A stretch of 64,000 nt of DNA, from assembly GCA_035937135.1 (NCBI GenBank), contig DASYVL010000040.1:1-64000 (forward strand), in the 5' to 3' direction. Of the stretch, positions 52,223 through 60,585 are shown piece by piece; the first letter of the stretch is position 1, and each line of letters starts with the position of its first letter. The stretch comes from Terriglobales bacterium (GTDB lineage: Bacteria; Acidobacteriota; Terriglobia; Terriglobales; Acidobacteriaceae). The position numbers and the translations under genes are program-made. Under the pieces are notes generated by a model, which saw nothing but the letters and a program-made list of their open reading frames with translations, was not told where the DNA came from and did no database searches.

Positions 52223-54484
52223 ATGCCCCTGAACGTCGCTCGCTTGCGAAAGTGGTTCGTCGTGGCGGCCATCGCGCTGGTGGTGGTGGTCCTGGGGAGC
52301 TACCTGTACATGCGGCGGTTGGAGCGGCGCGTGGTAGCGGCGGTGTCCCAGAAGCTGGGCGTGGACATCCAGCAGACCACGCAGGGCTTCTTGCTCTCCA
52401 AGTCCGAGGGCGGGCGGACGCTGTTCACCATCCGGGCGGGCAAGGCGGTGCAATACAAGGCGGGCAGACGGGCCACGCTGGAAGACGTGAGCATCCTGGT
52501 GTACGGGCGGAAGGCCGAGCGCTACGACCAGATCTACGGCTCGCAGTTCGAGTACGACCCCGCGACGGGCGAGGTGGCGGCGCGCGGCGAGGTGCACATC
52601 GACCTGGAGGCGGCGGGGGGTGAGGCGCGTCCCGACCAGGCGCCGCCCACGGAGCTGAAGAATCCCATCCACTTGAAGACCAGCGGCCTGGTCTTCAATC
52701 AGAAGACGGGGATCGCGGAGACGCGGGAGCGCATCGAGTTCCGAATCCCTCAAGGGTCGGGGACGGCCCTGGGAGCCCGTTACGACTCCAAGGCCAACCT
52801 TCTGACCTTCAGCTCCGAGGTGTGGGTGAAGACCACGGGGCACGAGGGCGCGGAGATCCGCGCGGCGCGGGCCGTCGTGAGCCGGGAGCCGCGGCAGGCG
52901 GTGTTCGAAGGGGTCAAGATCGAGCAGCAGGGACGGACGGTGGAGGCGGCGAAGGTGATCGCCTTCCTGCGCGAGAACAACACCGTGGAAAGGATCGCCG
53001 CCGAAGGCGGCGTGAAGGTGAGCGAGGGCGGGGAGCACAGCTTTATGGTTCGCGCTCCGCGGGGCGAGTTCCGCATGAACGAGAAGGACGAACTGCACTC
53101 GGGGGACCTCTTGGGGGGAGTGACGGTGGAGGCGAGCGGACCCTCGTCGTTTTCCGGCAGTGCCGCCCGCGTGGCCATGGAGTTCGGCCGGGAAAACCGG
53201 CTGAGCAAGGTGCGCGCGCTCGACCAGGTGCAGCTGAAGCAAACGCCGGCGCCGGCGAGAGCGAAGGGCAAGAGTTCTCAGAGCCGGCCTGCGGAGCTGA
53301 GCGCTGGGACAGTCGAACTGACCGTTGCCGAAGGCCGCAGGGTGGAGCGGGCGCTGATCTCCGGATCGCCCCAGATCCGCCTGCTACCCCTCCGGGGCGC
53401 ATCGCCGCCCACCACGACCGCGGTCAGCGCCACGCAATTCCAGGCCACGTTCGACAGCAGCAACCGGCCGCGCGCGTTGCACGGGGCGCCGCAGGCGAGG
53501 ATTGTTTCTTCGACTCCGGGGCAGGCGGATAAGGTGAGCACCAGCCGCGAGCTGGATGTGCTGTTCGACGGCAGCGGCGCTATCGCCGGGGTGACGCAGC
53601 AAGGCGACGTGCGCTACACCGACGGAGACCGGCATGCGTCGGGAGAGCGCGGGCGCTACCTTCCGGCTACGGAGACGGTGGAACTGAGCGGGTCGCCGCA
53701 GGCGACCGACGGCGCGCTGACCATCACGGCCACGCTGCTGCGGCTGTACCGCCGCAGCGGCGAAGCGGAGGCTCAGGGCGCGGTGAAGACTACCTACCGC
53801 GTGGCCGGACGGTCGGCGACTGGAGCGTTGCTGGCTTCTGGCGATCCCATCCACGTCACCGCCGCCAGCATGAGCGCGCACCCGCCCACCGCCCACTATT
53901 CGGGAGGCGCGCGGTTGTGGCAGGGGTCGAACATCGTGCAGGCGCCCAGCATCGACTTCGACCGCGAGCGCCGCGCGGTGGTGGCCCAGGGAAGCGCGGC
54001 GCAGCCGGTCTCCACCGTCTTCGTGCAGCCGGACAAGCAGGGGAAGCTGGCGGCGGTGAACGTCACGGGAGCGCGACTGGCATATTCCGACCTGGAGCGC
54101 AAGGCGCGCTTCGAGGGTGGAGTGACGCTGAAGAGCTCCGAGCAGACGGTGACGGCGGAGACCATGGAGATCTATCTACTCGCGGGAGCCGGGAAGGCCG
54201 CACCAGCTTCGGGCGCCGCCAGCCAGGTGGAGCGCGTGGTGGCCACGGGACACGTGGCGATCGAGGCGCCGGGCCGGAAGGCGACGGGTACGCGGCTCGT
54301 GTACACCGCAGCCGAGGGGAAGTTCGAGCTGACGGGCGATGCCGCCAATCCTCCCAACCTGACCGATGCCAGGCACGGCACCGCCACCGGGGACTCGGTG
54401 ACGTTCTATAATCAAGGGGACCGGGTGGTGGTGGGAAGCAGCACCGCCTCCCGCACCGTCACCCAGACGCAAGTCCAAAAATAG
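52223..54484 (+). CDS. LptC/LptA-like periplasmic LPS-transport protein (fused)
   Basis: 753 residues. One N-terminal membrane anchor (FVVAAIALVVVVLGSYLYM), then LptC-like sequence (residues about 45-330; FTIRAGKAVQYKAGRRATLEDVSILVYG) and OstA/LptA-like beta-jellyroll repeats up to the end (VERVVATGHVAIEAPGRKATGTRLVYTAAEGKFELTGDA). In E. coli these are separate proteins that bridge the periplasm for LPS export. The gene abuts lptB with no gap. The exact domain split is inferred. Confidence 0.8.
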   Translation: MPLNVARLRKWFVVAAIALVVVVLGSYLYMRRLERRVVAAVSQKLGVDIQQTTQGFLLSKSEGGRTLFTIRAGKAVQYKAGRRATLEDVSILVYGRKAERYDQIYGSQFEYDPATGEVAARGEVHIDLEAAGGEARPDQAPPTELKNPIHLKTSGLVFNQKTGIAETRERIEFRIPQGSGTALGARYDSKANLLTFSSEVWVKTTGHEGAEIRAARAVVSREPRQAVFEGVKIEQQGRTVEAAKVIAFLRENNTVERIAAEGGVKVSEGGEHSFMVRAPRGEFRMNEKDELHSGDLLGGVTVEASGPSSFSGSAARVAMEFGRENRLSKVRALDQVQLKQTPAPARAKGKSSQSRPAELSAGTVELTVAEGRRVERALISGSPQIRLLPLRGASPPTTTAVSATQFQATFDSSNRPRALHGAPQARIVSSTPGQADKVSTSRELDVLFDGSGAIAGVTQQGDVRYTDGDRHASGERGRYLPATETVELSGSPQATDGALTITATLLRLYRRSGEAEAQGAVKTTYRVAGRSATGALLASGDPIHVTAASMSAHPPTAHYSGGARLWQGSNIVQAPSIDFDRERRAVVAQGSAAQPVSTVFVQPDKQGKLAAVNVTGARLAYSDLERKARFEGGVTLKSSEQTVTAETMEIYLLAGAGKAAPASGAASQVERVVATGHVAIEAPGRKATGTRLVYTAAEGKFELTGDAANPPNLTDARHGTATGDSVTFYNQGDRVVVGSSTASRTVTQTQVQK

Positions 54485-55213
54485 ATGCAGACGCTGGCGA
54501 CCGAAGAGATCAGCAAATCCTACCGCGGGCGCAAGGTGGTGAACGGGGTCAGCCTCGAGATCCACCAGGCGGAAGTGGTAGGTCTGCTGGGCCCCAACGG
54601 GGCGGGCAAGACCACCAGCTTCTACATGATCGTGGGCCTCACGGCCCCGGACAGCGGGCGCGTGGTGGTGGACGGACAAGACATCACGCGCGTGCCCATG
54701 TACCTGCGGGCGCGGAATTTCGGAATCAGTTACCTGCCGCAGGAGCCTTCGATCTTCCGCAAGCTGACGGTGGAGGAGAACATCCTGGCGGTGCTGGAAG
54801 CGCAACCCATCTCCTGGCATGAGCGGCGGGAGAGGGTGGAAGCGCTGATCGACCAGCTGGGACTGGGGCAGGTGCGGCGCAACCGTGGCTACACGCTTTC
54901 CGGCGGCGAGCGGCGCAAGGTGGAGATCGCGCGCTGTCTGTGCATCACTCCCACCTTCATCCTGCTGGACGAGCCCTTTTCCGGCATCGATCCCATCGTC
55001 GTGCTCGACCTGCAGAAGATCATCTTCGACCTGAAGGCCAGCGGCATCGGGGTGCTGGTGACCGACCACAACGTGCGGGAGACGCTCACGGTCACCGACC
55101 GGGCGTACATCATCCACGACGGAAAAATTTTCCGTGCCGGGACTCCCGCGCAGCTGGGCAGCGATCCTGAAGTCAAGCGCGTGTATCTAGGCGAGAGCTT
55201 CTCGCTGGTGTAG
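54485..55213 (+). CDS. lptB: LPS export ABC transporter ATPase LptB
   Basis: Drives extraction of LPS from the inner membrane with LptF/LptG. 242 residues with Walker [14 protein letters not shown], the Q-loop ([19 protein letters not shown]), signature LSGGERRK, Walker [12 protein letters not shown] and the H-loop (VTDHN). ATG 54485 is the first base after the upstream stop, so translational coupling is likely. LptF/G are not in this window. Confidence 0.97.
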   Translation: MQTLATEEISKSYRGRKVVNGVSLEIHQAEVVGLLGPNGAGKTTSFYMIVGLTAPDSGRVVVDGQDITRVPMYLRARNFGISYLPQEPSIFRKLTVEENILAVLEAQPISWHERRERVEALIDQLGLGQVRRNRGYTLSGGERRKVEIARCLCITPTFILLDEPFSGIDPIVVLDLQKIIFDLKASGIGVLVTDHNVRETLTVTDRAYIIHDGKIFRAGTPAQLGSDPEVKRVYLGESFSLV

Positions 55214-55255
55214 CATTCCAGAAGGGCGGCCCCTCCAGCCGGCCTTGGGTTCCCC

Positions 55256-56872
55256 ATGGCGTTCCTCCAACCAAAATTGAATCTTCGGATCTCGCAGAAG
55301 CAGATCCTCACGCCCGGCCTGGTGCAGATGGTCAGCGTGCTGGCACTGAACAAGCTGGAGCTGAAGGACATGATCAACGCCGAGATCGTGGAGAATCCGG
55401 TGTTGGAGGAGATGGAATCCAGCGCCCCGCTGCTGGACGAGGTGGCGGGGCGGGAAGAAAAGCGCGATCGCTCCGAGGTCTCCGACGGCGAGGTGACCAC
55501 GGGGGAGAAGAGCGACCCGTTGGACGAGATCGACTTTGGCTCCTTCTTCCGCGACTATCTCGACCCCGGGTACCGCAGCCCGGCCGCGGAAGTGGTGGAG
55601 AAGCCTTCCTTCGAGAACTTCCTCTCCAGTCCCACCACGCTCACCGACCACCTGATGTGGCAACTGGGCTCGCTGCACGTGGGGCCGGAGGTGCGCGAGG
55701 CGGCGGAGCTGGTGATCGGCAATCTGGATGACGACGGCTACCTGACCGCCAGCGAGGACGAACTGCTGGGCGCGGCCTGCGTCGAGCCGGCGGCCGAGGA
55801 GCCAGCCGCGAAAGAGGAAGAGCAGAGCGCGGAGGCCGAGGTTGACGCAAACGTGGAACACAAGAGCAACGTGATTCCCATGCCGCGGCCGGCGGCGCCC
55901 ATCCCGGGCCTAAGCTGCGAGGTTCTGCGCCAGGCCATCACGCTGGTGCAGGGGCTGGATCCGGTGGGCGTGGCGGCGCGCGATCTGCGCGACTGCCTGC
56001 TGGCGCAACTCGCATACCAGCAGCAGTTGCTGCACCAGCACAGCGCCCAAGCCAACGGCGTCACCCCGGCGCTGCTCGAGGACTGCATAGCCATCACCCG
56101 CGACCATCTGAAGGAGCTGCAGAACAAGCAATACCGGGAGGTGGCGCGGGCCATCGGGCGCCCGGTGGAGAGCGTGCTGCCGGCGGTGGAGTACATCAAG
56201 ACGCTCGACCCGCGGCCGGGGCTGCGCTACAACAAGACGGAGCCGCGCCTGATCGAGCCCGACGTGGCCTTTGTGAAGAACGGCGAGGACTGGGTGGTGA
56301 TGATGAATGAGGACGACGTGCCGCAGTTGCGGCTGAATCCCGCCTACCGGCGCCTGCTGCGCCGCGATGCGGAGAAAGAGGTTCGAACCTACGTAAAGGA
56401 GCGATACAAGTCCGCCATCCAGCTGATCAAGAACATCGAGCAGCGGCGCCAGACCATCACCAAGGTGTGCTACGTGATCATTGAGCGGCAGCGGGAGTTC
56501 CTGGACCGGGGCATTGACCAGTTGAAGCCCATGATGATCAAGGACGTAGCCGAGGAAGTGGGCGTGCATCCCTCCACCGTGAGCCGGGCCGTGGCCAACA
56601 AGTACGCGCACACGCCCCAGGGAGTGTTCGAGCTGCGGTATTTCTTCAGCGAGAGCGTGGCCGGACCGGAGGGCGGCGGCACCCCGCTGCTGATCTTGAA
56701 ACGCAGAGTGAAGAAGCTGATCGAGGACGAAGACCCCGCCAGGCCGTTGACCGACGAGCAGATCACCCGCATCCTTCAGTCGCAGGGCATCCAGGTCACT
56801 CGCCGCACGGTCGCGAAGTACCGGGAGGACATGCGCATCCCGAGCACCCACCAGCGCAGAGCGAAGAACTAA
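55256..56872 (+). CDS. rpoN: RNA polymerase sigma-54 factor
   Basis: Sigma-54 recognises -24/-12 promoters and needs AAA+ activators. Domains: region I (LNLRISQKQILTPGLVQMVSVLALNKLEL), core-binding region (VTDHLMWQL-like LTDHLMWQLG), an acidic insertion of about 50 residues (about 180-225, Glu/Ala-rich then PRPAAPIPG), and the C-terminal HTH (HPSTVSRAVANKYA) with RpoN box RRTVAKYR. 538 residues versus the usual 470-490, the difference being the insert. Standard place after lptB. Confidence 0.96.
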   Translation: MAFLQPKLNLRISQKQILTPGLVQMVSVLALNKLELKDMINAEIVENPVLEEMESSAPLLDEVAGREEKRDRSEVSDGEVTTGEKSDPLDEIDFGSFFRDYLDPGYRSPAAEVVEKPSFENFLSSPTTLTDHLMWQLGSLHVGPEVREAAELVIGNLDDDGYLTASEDELLGAACVEPAAEEPAAKEEEQSAEAEVDANVEHKSNVIPMPRPAAPIPGLSCEVLRQAITLVQGLDPVGVAARDLRDCLLAQLAYQQQLLHQHSAQANGVTPALLEDCIAITRDHLKELQNKQYREVARAIGRPVESVLPAVEYIKTLDPRPGLRYNKTEPRLIEPDVAFVKNGEDWVVMMNEDDVPQLRLNPAYRRLLRRDAEKEVRTYVKERYKSAIQLIKNIEQRRQTITKVCYVIIERQREFLDRGIDQLKPMMIKDVAEEVGVHPSTVSRAVANKYAHTPQGVFELRYFFSESVAGPEGGGTPLLILKRRVKKLIEDEDPARPLTDEQITRILQSQGIQVTRRTVAKYREDMRIPSTHQRRAKN

Positions 56873-56926
56873 CGTTGCAGTTGGTTCCATACCGGGGTCC
56901 CCATCGGGATCCAGAGGAGGAGTCAA

Positions 56927-57532
56927 ATGAGCGTGGAGTACACCGGAAGGCAGTACGAGGTGAGCAGCGCGGTCCGGAAGCAGGTGCAGCACAGCCTGGC
57001 GAAACTTCAAAAGATCCTGGGAAGTAATTTTGACACGCACGTGATCCTGGCGGTGGAGAAGCACCGGCACATCGCCGAGATCACCGTCACCGTCCGCGAT
57101 CACTCCATCGTGGGCCTGGCCCAGGCCAAAGACATGACGGCGGCGGTCGCCGAGGCCCTGGACCGCATCCACGGGCAGGCGGTGAAGTACAAGGGGCGGT
57201 GGCGGGCGCGCAAGCGGCATCCGCGGAAGCTTGCGCCGAACAAACGGGCGGGCGCCGCCGGAGAAGAAGAAGGCGGGGCAGTCGTAGGCGAATCCGTCAT
57301 CGCCTCGGCCCCGGTCCTGGTCCATTCCTTTCCCCCGAGCGTTCGCACAATCGAAGCGCACGTGGTGCGCGCGGAGAACGCAGTCGCCCTGCGTCCCCTG
57401 ACCTTGGAAGAGGCCATCAAGGAGGCCGAGTTCCGCGATCGCGACGTCTTCGTCTTCCGCGACCCCGAGGGCCGGGTGAAAGTCCTGCACCGGCTGAAGG
57501 ACGGGAAGATGGAGTTGATTGAAGCGCCGTAG
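56927..57532 (+). CDS. hpf: Ribosome hibernation promoting factor, long form
   Basis: HPF inactivates ribosomes in stationary phase; the long form dimerises 70S to 100S. 201 residues. Domain 1 (about 1-95; YTGRQYEVSSAVRKQVQHSLAKLQKIL) is the rRNA-binding part, followed by a basic linker, and the C-terminal dimerisation domain (ALRPLTLEEAIKEAEFRDRDVFVFRDPEGRVKVLHRLKDG). AGAGGAGG precedes the ATG. The usual ptsN and hprK neighbours are absent. Confidence 0.95.
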   Translation: MSVEYTGRQYEVSSAVRKQVQHSLAKLQKILGSNFDTHVILAVEKHRHIAEITVTVRDHSIVGLAQAKDMTAAVAEALDRIHGQAVKYKGRWRARKRHPRKLAPNKRAGAAGEEEGGAVVGESVIASAPVLVHSFPPSVRTIEAHVVRAENAVALRPLTLEEAIKEAEFRDRDVFVFRDPEGRVKVLHRLKDGKMELIEAP

Positions 57533-57540
57533 GAACAGGG

Positions 57541-57639
57541 AAAAGGGAAAAAGGAAAAAGGAAGCGAAACCCAAGGTGCCGCAGCGGCTAAAGCCGCTGT
57601 TCCAGAGTGTGACGCTGACGGGCCGACTGAAGTCGGCCC
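57541..57639. repeat. GGGAAAA heptamers and two hairpins after hpf
   Basis: AAAAGGG, AAAAAGG twice (57541-57561), CAGCGGCT-AA... AGCCGCTG (57582-57599) and GGGCCGACT-GA-AGTCGGCCC (57620-57639). No T-runs follow, so neither is an obvious terminator. Confidence 0.7.
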
Positions 57640-57669
57640 CTGATACGAACCCGGGCTAAGACAATATCT

Positions 57670-58914
57670 GTGGTGGGTCTAACTCAATCGGCTCGCGCTT
57701 TTGCGGCGTGGCGCGCCCTGTGCGGCGCGATGGCGCTGCTGCTTCTTCCGTTGGCCCTCGGCCAAACTTCAAACCAGCCTCCCGCACAATCGAAGGACAC
57801 CGCGCCCGCCAAGACAGCGACTCCAGCTTCTTCCTCGGAGACAAAACCCAAAACCAAGCCGGCGCTCTCCGCCGAGAAAAAGGAGCGGCTCGCCGACCAG
57901 TTGCTAGACGCGGTGGAGGGCGACAACGTGGCGGCGGTACGCCGGCTGCTGGCGGCCGGCGCCGATCCCGATGCCCGGGACGAGCACGGAGTCACGGCGC
58001 TGATGATTGCGGCCGAAAGCTCGGACGCGGAGCCGGCGCGGGCGCTACTCTCAGCGGGCGCGGATGTGAATGCGCGGGACGTGGCCGGATGGACGGCGCT
58101 GATGACGGCGGCAGACGGCGGCAGGTTGCCGCTGGTCCAGTTGCTGTTGGAAAAGGGAGCAGACCCGAACGCCGCCGATGAGAACGGCTGGACCGCGCTG
58201 GTCACCACCTGCCTGGGCGGGCAGGAGGAGGTGGCGCAGGCGCTGCTGGCAAGGGGCGCCGATCCCGCCGCCCACGACCGCGACGGCACCACGGTGCTGA
58301 TGTTCGCTTCCGCCGCGGGCGAGACGCGCATCCTCCCGCTCCTGCTGGAGGCGCTGGCCAAGGGCGGGAAGCCGGGGGATAGTAAGTCCAGGGGCGCGAA
58401 GTCAGGGAGCGGACTGGCCGCCCGGGACGTGAGCGGGTGGACTGCGCTGCATCACGCCGCGTCGCAGTGGCAGACGGAGGCGGTGCGCATCCTGCTGGCC
58501 GCGGGCGCGGAAGTGGACGCCCGCAATACGAGCGGCTGGACGCCGCTGATGCTGGCCGCCGACAACGGGGACGCGGATACCGCAGGCGCGCTGCTGGCGC
58601 GGGGCGCCGCCGTCAACGCACGCGCGTCGAGCGGGATGACGGCGCTCATGCTGGCCGCGAACAAGGGCGATGCCGCGACGGTGAAGGCGTTGCTGGCCGC
58701 GGGCGCCGATCCCAACCTGGCGGCCCTCGACGGCCGCACCGCCCTGATGGAAGCCGCGGGCGAGGGCAGCCTGGAGGTGGTGCAGGCGCTGCTGGCCAAG
58801 GGCGCCAACGTGAACGCGAAAACCGCCGCCGGCCGGACAGCGCTGAAGCGCGCGCTGCGCAGCAAGGACAACGCCGAGGTCGTGGAAGCGCTCAGGCAGG
58901 CCGGCGGCAGGTAA
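57670..58914 (+). CDS. Secreted ankyrin-repeat protein
   Basis: 414 residues. Signal peptide (WRALCGAMALLLLPLALGQ), a Ser/Pro/Lys linker, then about nine ankyrin repeats (about 85-410; e.g. GWTALMTAADGGRLPLVQLLLEKGADPNA) with one Gly/Lys-rich insertion near residue 240. Ankyrin repeats bind proteins; a periplasmic or surface role is inferred. Two tandem GTG codons (57670, 57673) and an internal ATG 57730 are possible starts. Its presence between hpf and rapZ is unusual for the lpt-rpoN locus. Confidence 0.8.
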   Translation: MVGLTQSARAFAAWRALCGAMALLLLPLALGQTSNQPPAQSKDTAPAKTATPASSSETKPKTKPALSAEKKERLADQLLDAVEGDNVAAVRRLLAAGADPDARDEHGVTALMIAAESSDAEPARALLSAGADVNARDVAGWTALMTAADGGRLPLVQLLLEKGADPNAADENGWTALVTTCLGGQEEVAQALLARGADPAAHDRDGTTVLMFASAAGETRILPLLLEALAKGGKPGDSKSRGAKSGSGLAARDVSGWTALHHAASQWQTEAVRILLAAGAEVDARNTSGWTPLMLAADNGDADTAGALLARGAAVNARASSGMTALMLAANKGDAATVKALLAAGADPNLAALDGRTALMEAAGEGSLEVVQALLAKGANVNAKTAAGRTALKRALRSKDNAEVVEALRQAGGR

Positions 58915-58940
58915 TGCAGGCATGATTCCGGGCGGGTAAC

Positions 58941-58970
58941 TGGAGAAAGATAATCTGGAGAAAGATAATA
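58941..58970 (+). repeat. 15-bp tandem repeat before the membrane-protein gene
   Basis: TGGAGAAAGATAATC is followed directly by TGGAGAAAGATAATA. A true AGGAG site at 58971-58975 and the ATG come next. Confidence 0.8.
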
Positions 58971-58981
58971 AGGAGACGAAG

Positions 58982-59527
58982 ATGGAAAAGCCTTCGAAGG
59001 GCTTGTATGCGGGCGGCTGGGGCGCGGGAATCGGATTGGGGCTGTTGCTGATTCTGATTGGGTTCGCGGCCATCGCCGGGGGCAGGGGGCGGGACGCGGA
59101 TGCGGGCGCGGCCTTCATCCTGCTGGCCTACATCCCCATCCTGTTCGCGGCGGTCTTGATGCTGGTGCTGGTCTACAAGATGTGGGCCGCCATCCAGGAT
59201 GGCCAGGTGCGGACCACGCCGGGCAAAGCCATCGGGTTCCTGTTCATCCCGTTCTACAATTTTTACTGGGTCTTCCAGGTTTTCCCTGGATTCGCCGACG
59301 ACTACAACGCCTACGCGGCGCGGCACTCGCTGAACGTTCCGCGGCTGGAGCGAGGCATCTTTCTCGCGTACTGCATCTTGACGCTGTGCGGCATCGTGCC
59401 CATCCTGGGAATGCTGTGCGTGCTGGTGAACTTCGTGATCGCGCTCATGATGATCTTGCGCGTCTGCGACGCGGTGAACGCGCTGGCCGATGCGCCGCGT
59501 CCGCCGGCCGCAGCGCCCATGGGCTAG
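58982..59527 (+). CDS. Integral membrane protein, unknown
   Basis: 181 residues with about four hydrophobic segments (GIGLGLLLILIGFAAIAG; AAFILLAYIPILFAAVLMLVLV; AIGFLFIPFYNFYWVFQVF; YCILTLCGIVPILGMLCVLVNFVIALMMIL). No known family. FIPFYNFYWVF with the following FADDYNAYA is a conspicuous aromatic patch. AGGAG precedes the ATG. Predicted inner-membrane location only. Confidence 0.7.
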   Translation: MEKPSKGLYAGGWGAGIGLGLLLILIGFAAIAGGRGRDADAGAAFILLAYIPILFAAVLMLVLVYKMWAAIQDGQVRTTPGKAIGFLFIPFYNFYWVFQVFPGFADDYNAYAARHSLNVPRLERGIFLAYCILTLCGIVPILGMLCVLVNFVIALMMILRVCDAVNALADAPRPPAAAPMG

Positions 59528-59579
59528 GCCGGGCACGAGAGCCGTACGCGGCGCGCGCTGCCAGTGGTACCATTCGGCC

Positions 59580-60479
59580 ATGGCGCGCCGGAAAAAAGCG
59601 GAGCCCAAGCGAGCCCGGAGCGGTGCCGGAACCGAGCTGGTGCTGATCACCGGCATGAGCGGGTCGGGGAAAGCCTCGGTGCTCAAGGCCTTCGAGGACC
59701 TGGACTACTACTGCGTGGATAACCTGCCGGTGGGGTTGATCCCGCGCTTCGCGGAGATGGCGCGCGCTTCCACCGACATTCAGCGCACCGCGTTAGTGGT
59801 AGACGTGCGCGAGGGCCAGAACTTCAGCCGCCTCCCCGGCCTGCTGAAGTCGGTCAAAAAAACGCTCAACACCACGGTCATCTTCCTGGAGGCGAGCGAC
59901 GAGGCGCTGCTGCGCCGATTTAGCGAGACGCGGCGACCGCATCCCCTGGGACGCGCGCTGCCGCTGAAGGAGGGCATCCGGGCCGAGCGCCGCCGGTTGC
60001 GCCCCATCCGCGCCCTGGCCGACATGGTGGTGGACACCTCGCGCTTCAACGTCCACGAGCTGCGCGCCTACGTCACGGAAAAATTCCAGCGCGAATCCGC
60101 GGATAAGCACATCCGCATTTCCTGTGTGAGCTTCGGCTACCGCCACGGCGTCCCCCAGGACGCGGACCTGGTCTTCGACGTTCGCTTTCTGCCTAACCCA
60201 CACTTCGTCCCCAAGCTCCGCAACTACACCGGACGCCACCCCAAGGTGGCCCAGTACGTCCGGTCGTTTCCCCAGACGCGGGAGTTCATCCACCGCATCT
60301 CCGAACTGCTGGTGTACCTGATGCCGCACTACATCCGCGAAGGGAAGAGCTACCTGACCATCGGCTTCGGCTGCACCGGGGGCCAGCACCGCTCGGTGAT
60401 GATCGCCGAGGACGTGCGCCGGAGTCTGGCCAAGGCGGGATATGAGGCCAAAGTGATTCATCGAGACCTGCCACGGTGA
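59580..60479 (+). CDS. rapZ: RapZ-family GTP/ATP-binding protein
   Basis: RapZ-type proteins bind nucleotides and, in enterobacteria, adapt RNase E to the GlmZ small RNA to control amino-sugar synthesis. The 299-residue protein has a P-loop GMSGSGKAS, DLDYYCVDNLPVGLI, and the C-terminal GFGCTGGQHRSV, matching the family. The residue after the P-loop Lys is Ala rather than Ser/Thr. ATG 59580; earlier in-frame starts run into the previous gene. The start of its chain lies after the membrane protein, not after ptsN. Confidence 0.92.
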   Translation: MARRKKAEPKRARSGAGTELVLITGMSGSGKASVLKAFEDLDYYCVDNLPVGLIPRFAEMARASTDIQRTALVVDVREGQNFSRLPGLLKSVKKTLNTTVIFLEASDEALLRRFSETRRPHPLGRALPLKEGIRAERRRLRPIRALADMVVDTSRFNVHELRAYVTEKFQRESADKHIRISCVSFGYRHGVPQDADLVFDVRFLPNPHFVPKLRNYTGRHPKVAQYVRSFPQTREFIHRISELLVYLMPHYIREGKSYLTIGFGCTGGQHRSVMIAEDVRRSLAKAGYEAKVIHRDLPR

Positions 60480-60538
60480 ACTCCTAGTCCGTCAGTTAGG
60501 AGCGAAATCCCCGGCGATTCCATTAGAATGTGGGCCTG

Positions 60539-60569
60539 TTGACGACTGCGTCAATCCCGCCTTTGCGGG
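60539..60569. promoter_or_regulatory. Inverted repeat and hairpin before the ABC exporter
   Basis: TTGACG-ACTG-CGTCAA is a perfect 6-bp inverted repeat (60539-60554), followed by the CCCGC-CTTT-GCGGG hairpin (60556-60569). It could be an operator or structural leader; no factor is assigned. CTCCTA/TAGGAG upstream (60481-60502) makes a further stem. Confidence 0.4.
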
Positions 60570-60585
60570 CCGAGACCGGGGGCCC

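Noticed and set aside
60480-60585. tRNA or other stable RNA in the rapZ-exporter gap
   Set aside because: Several short stems are present, but there is no cloverleaf with T-arm consensus and no CCA end. No tRNA was seen anywhere in the window.
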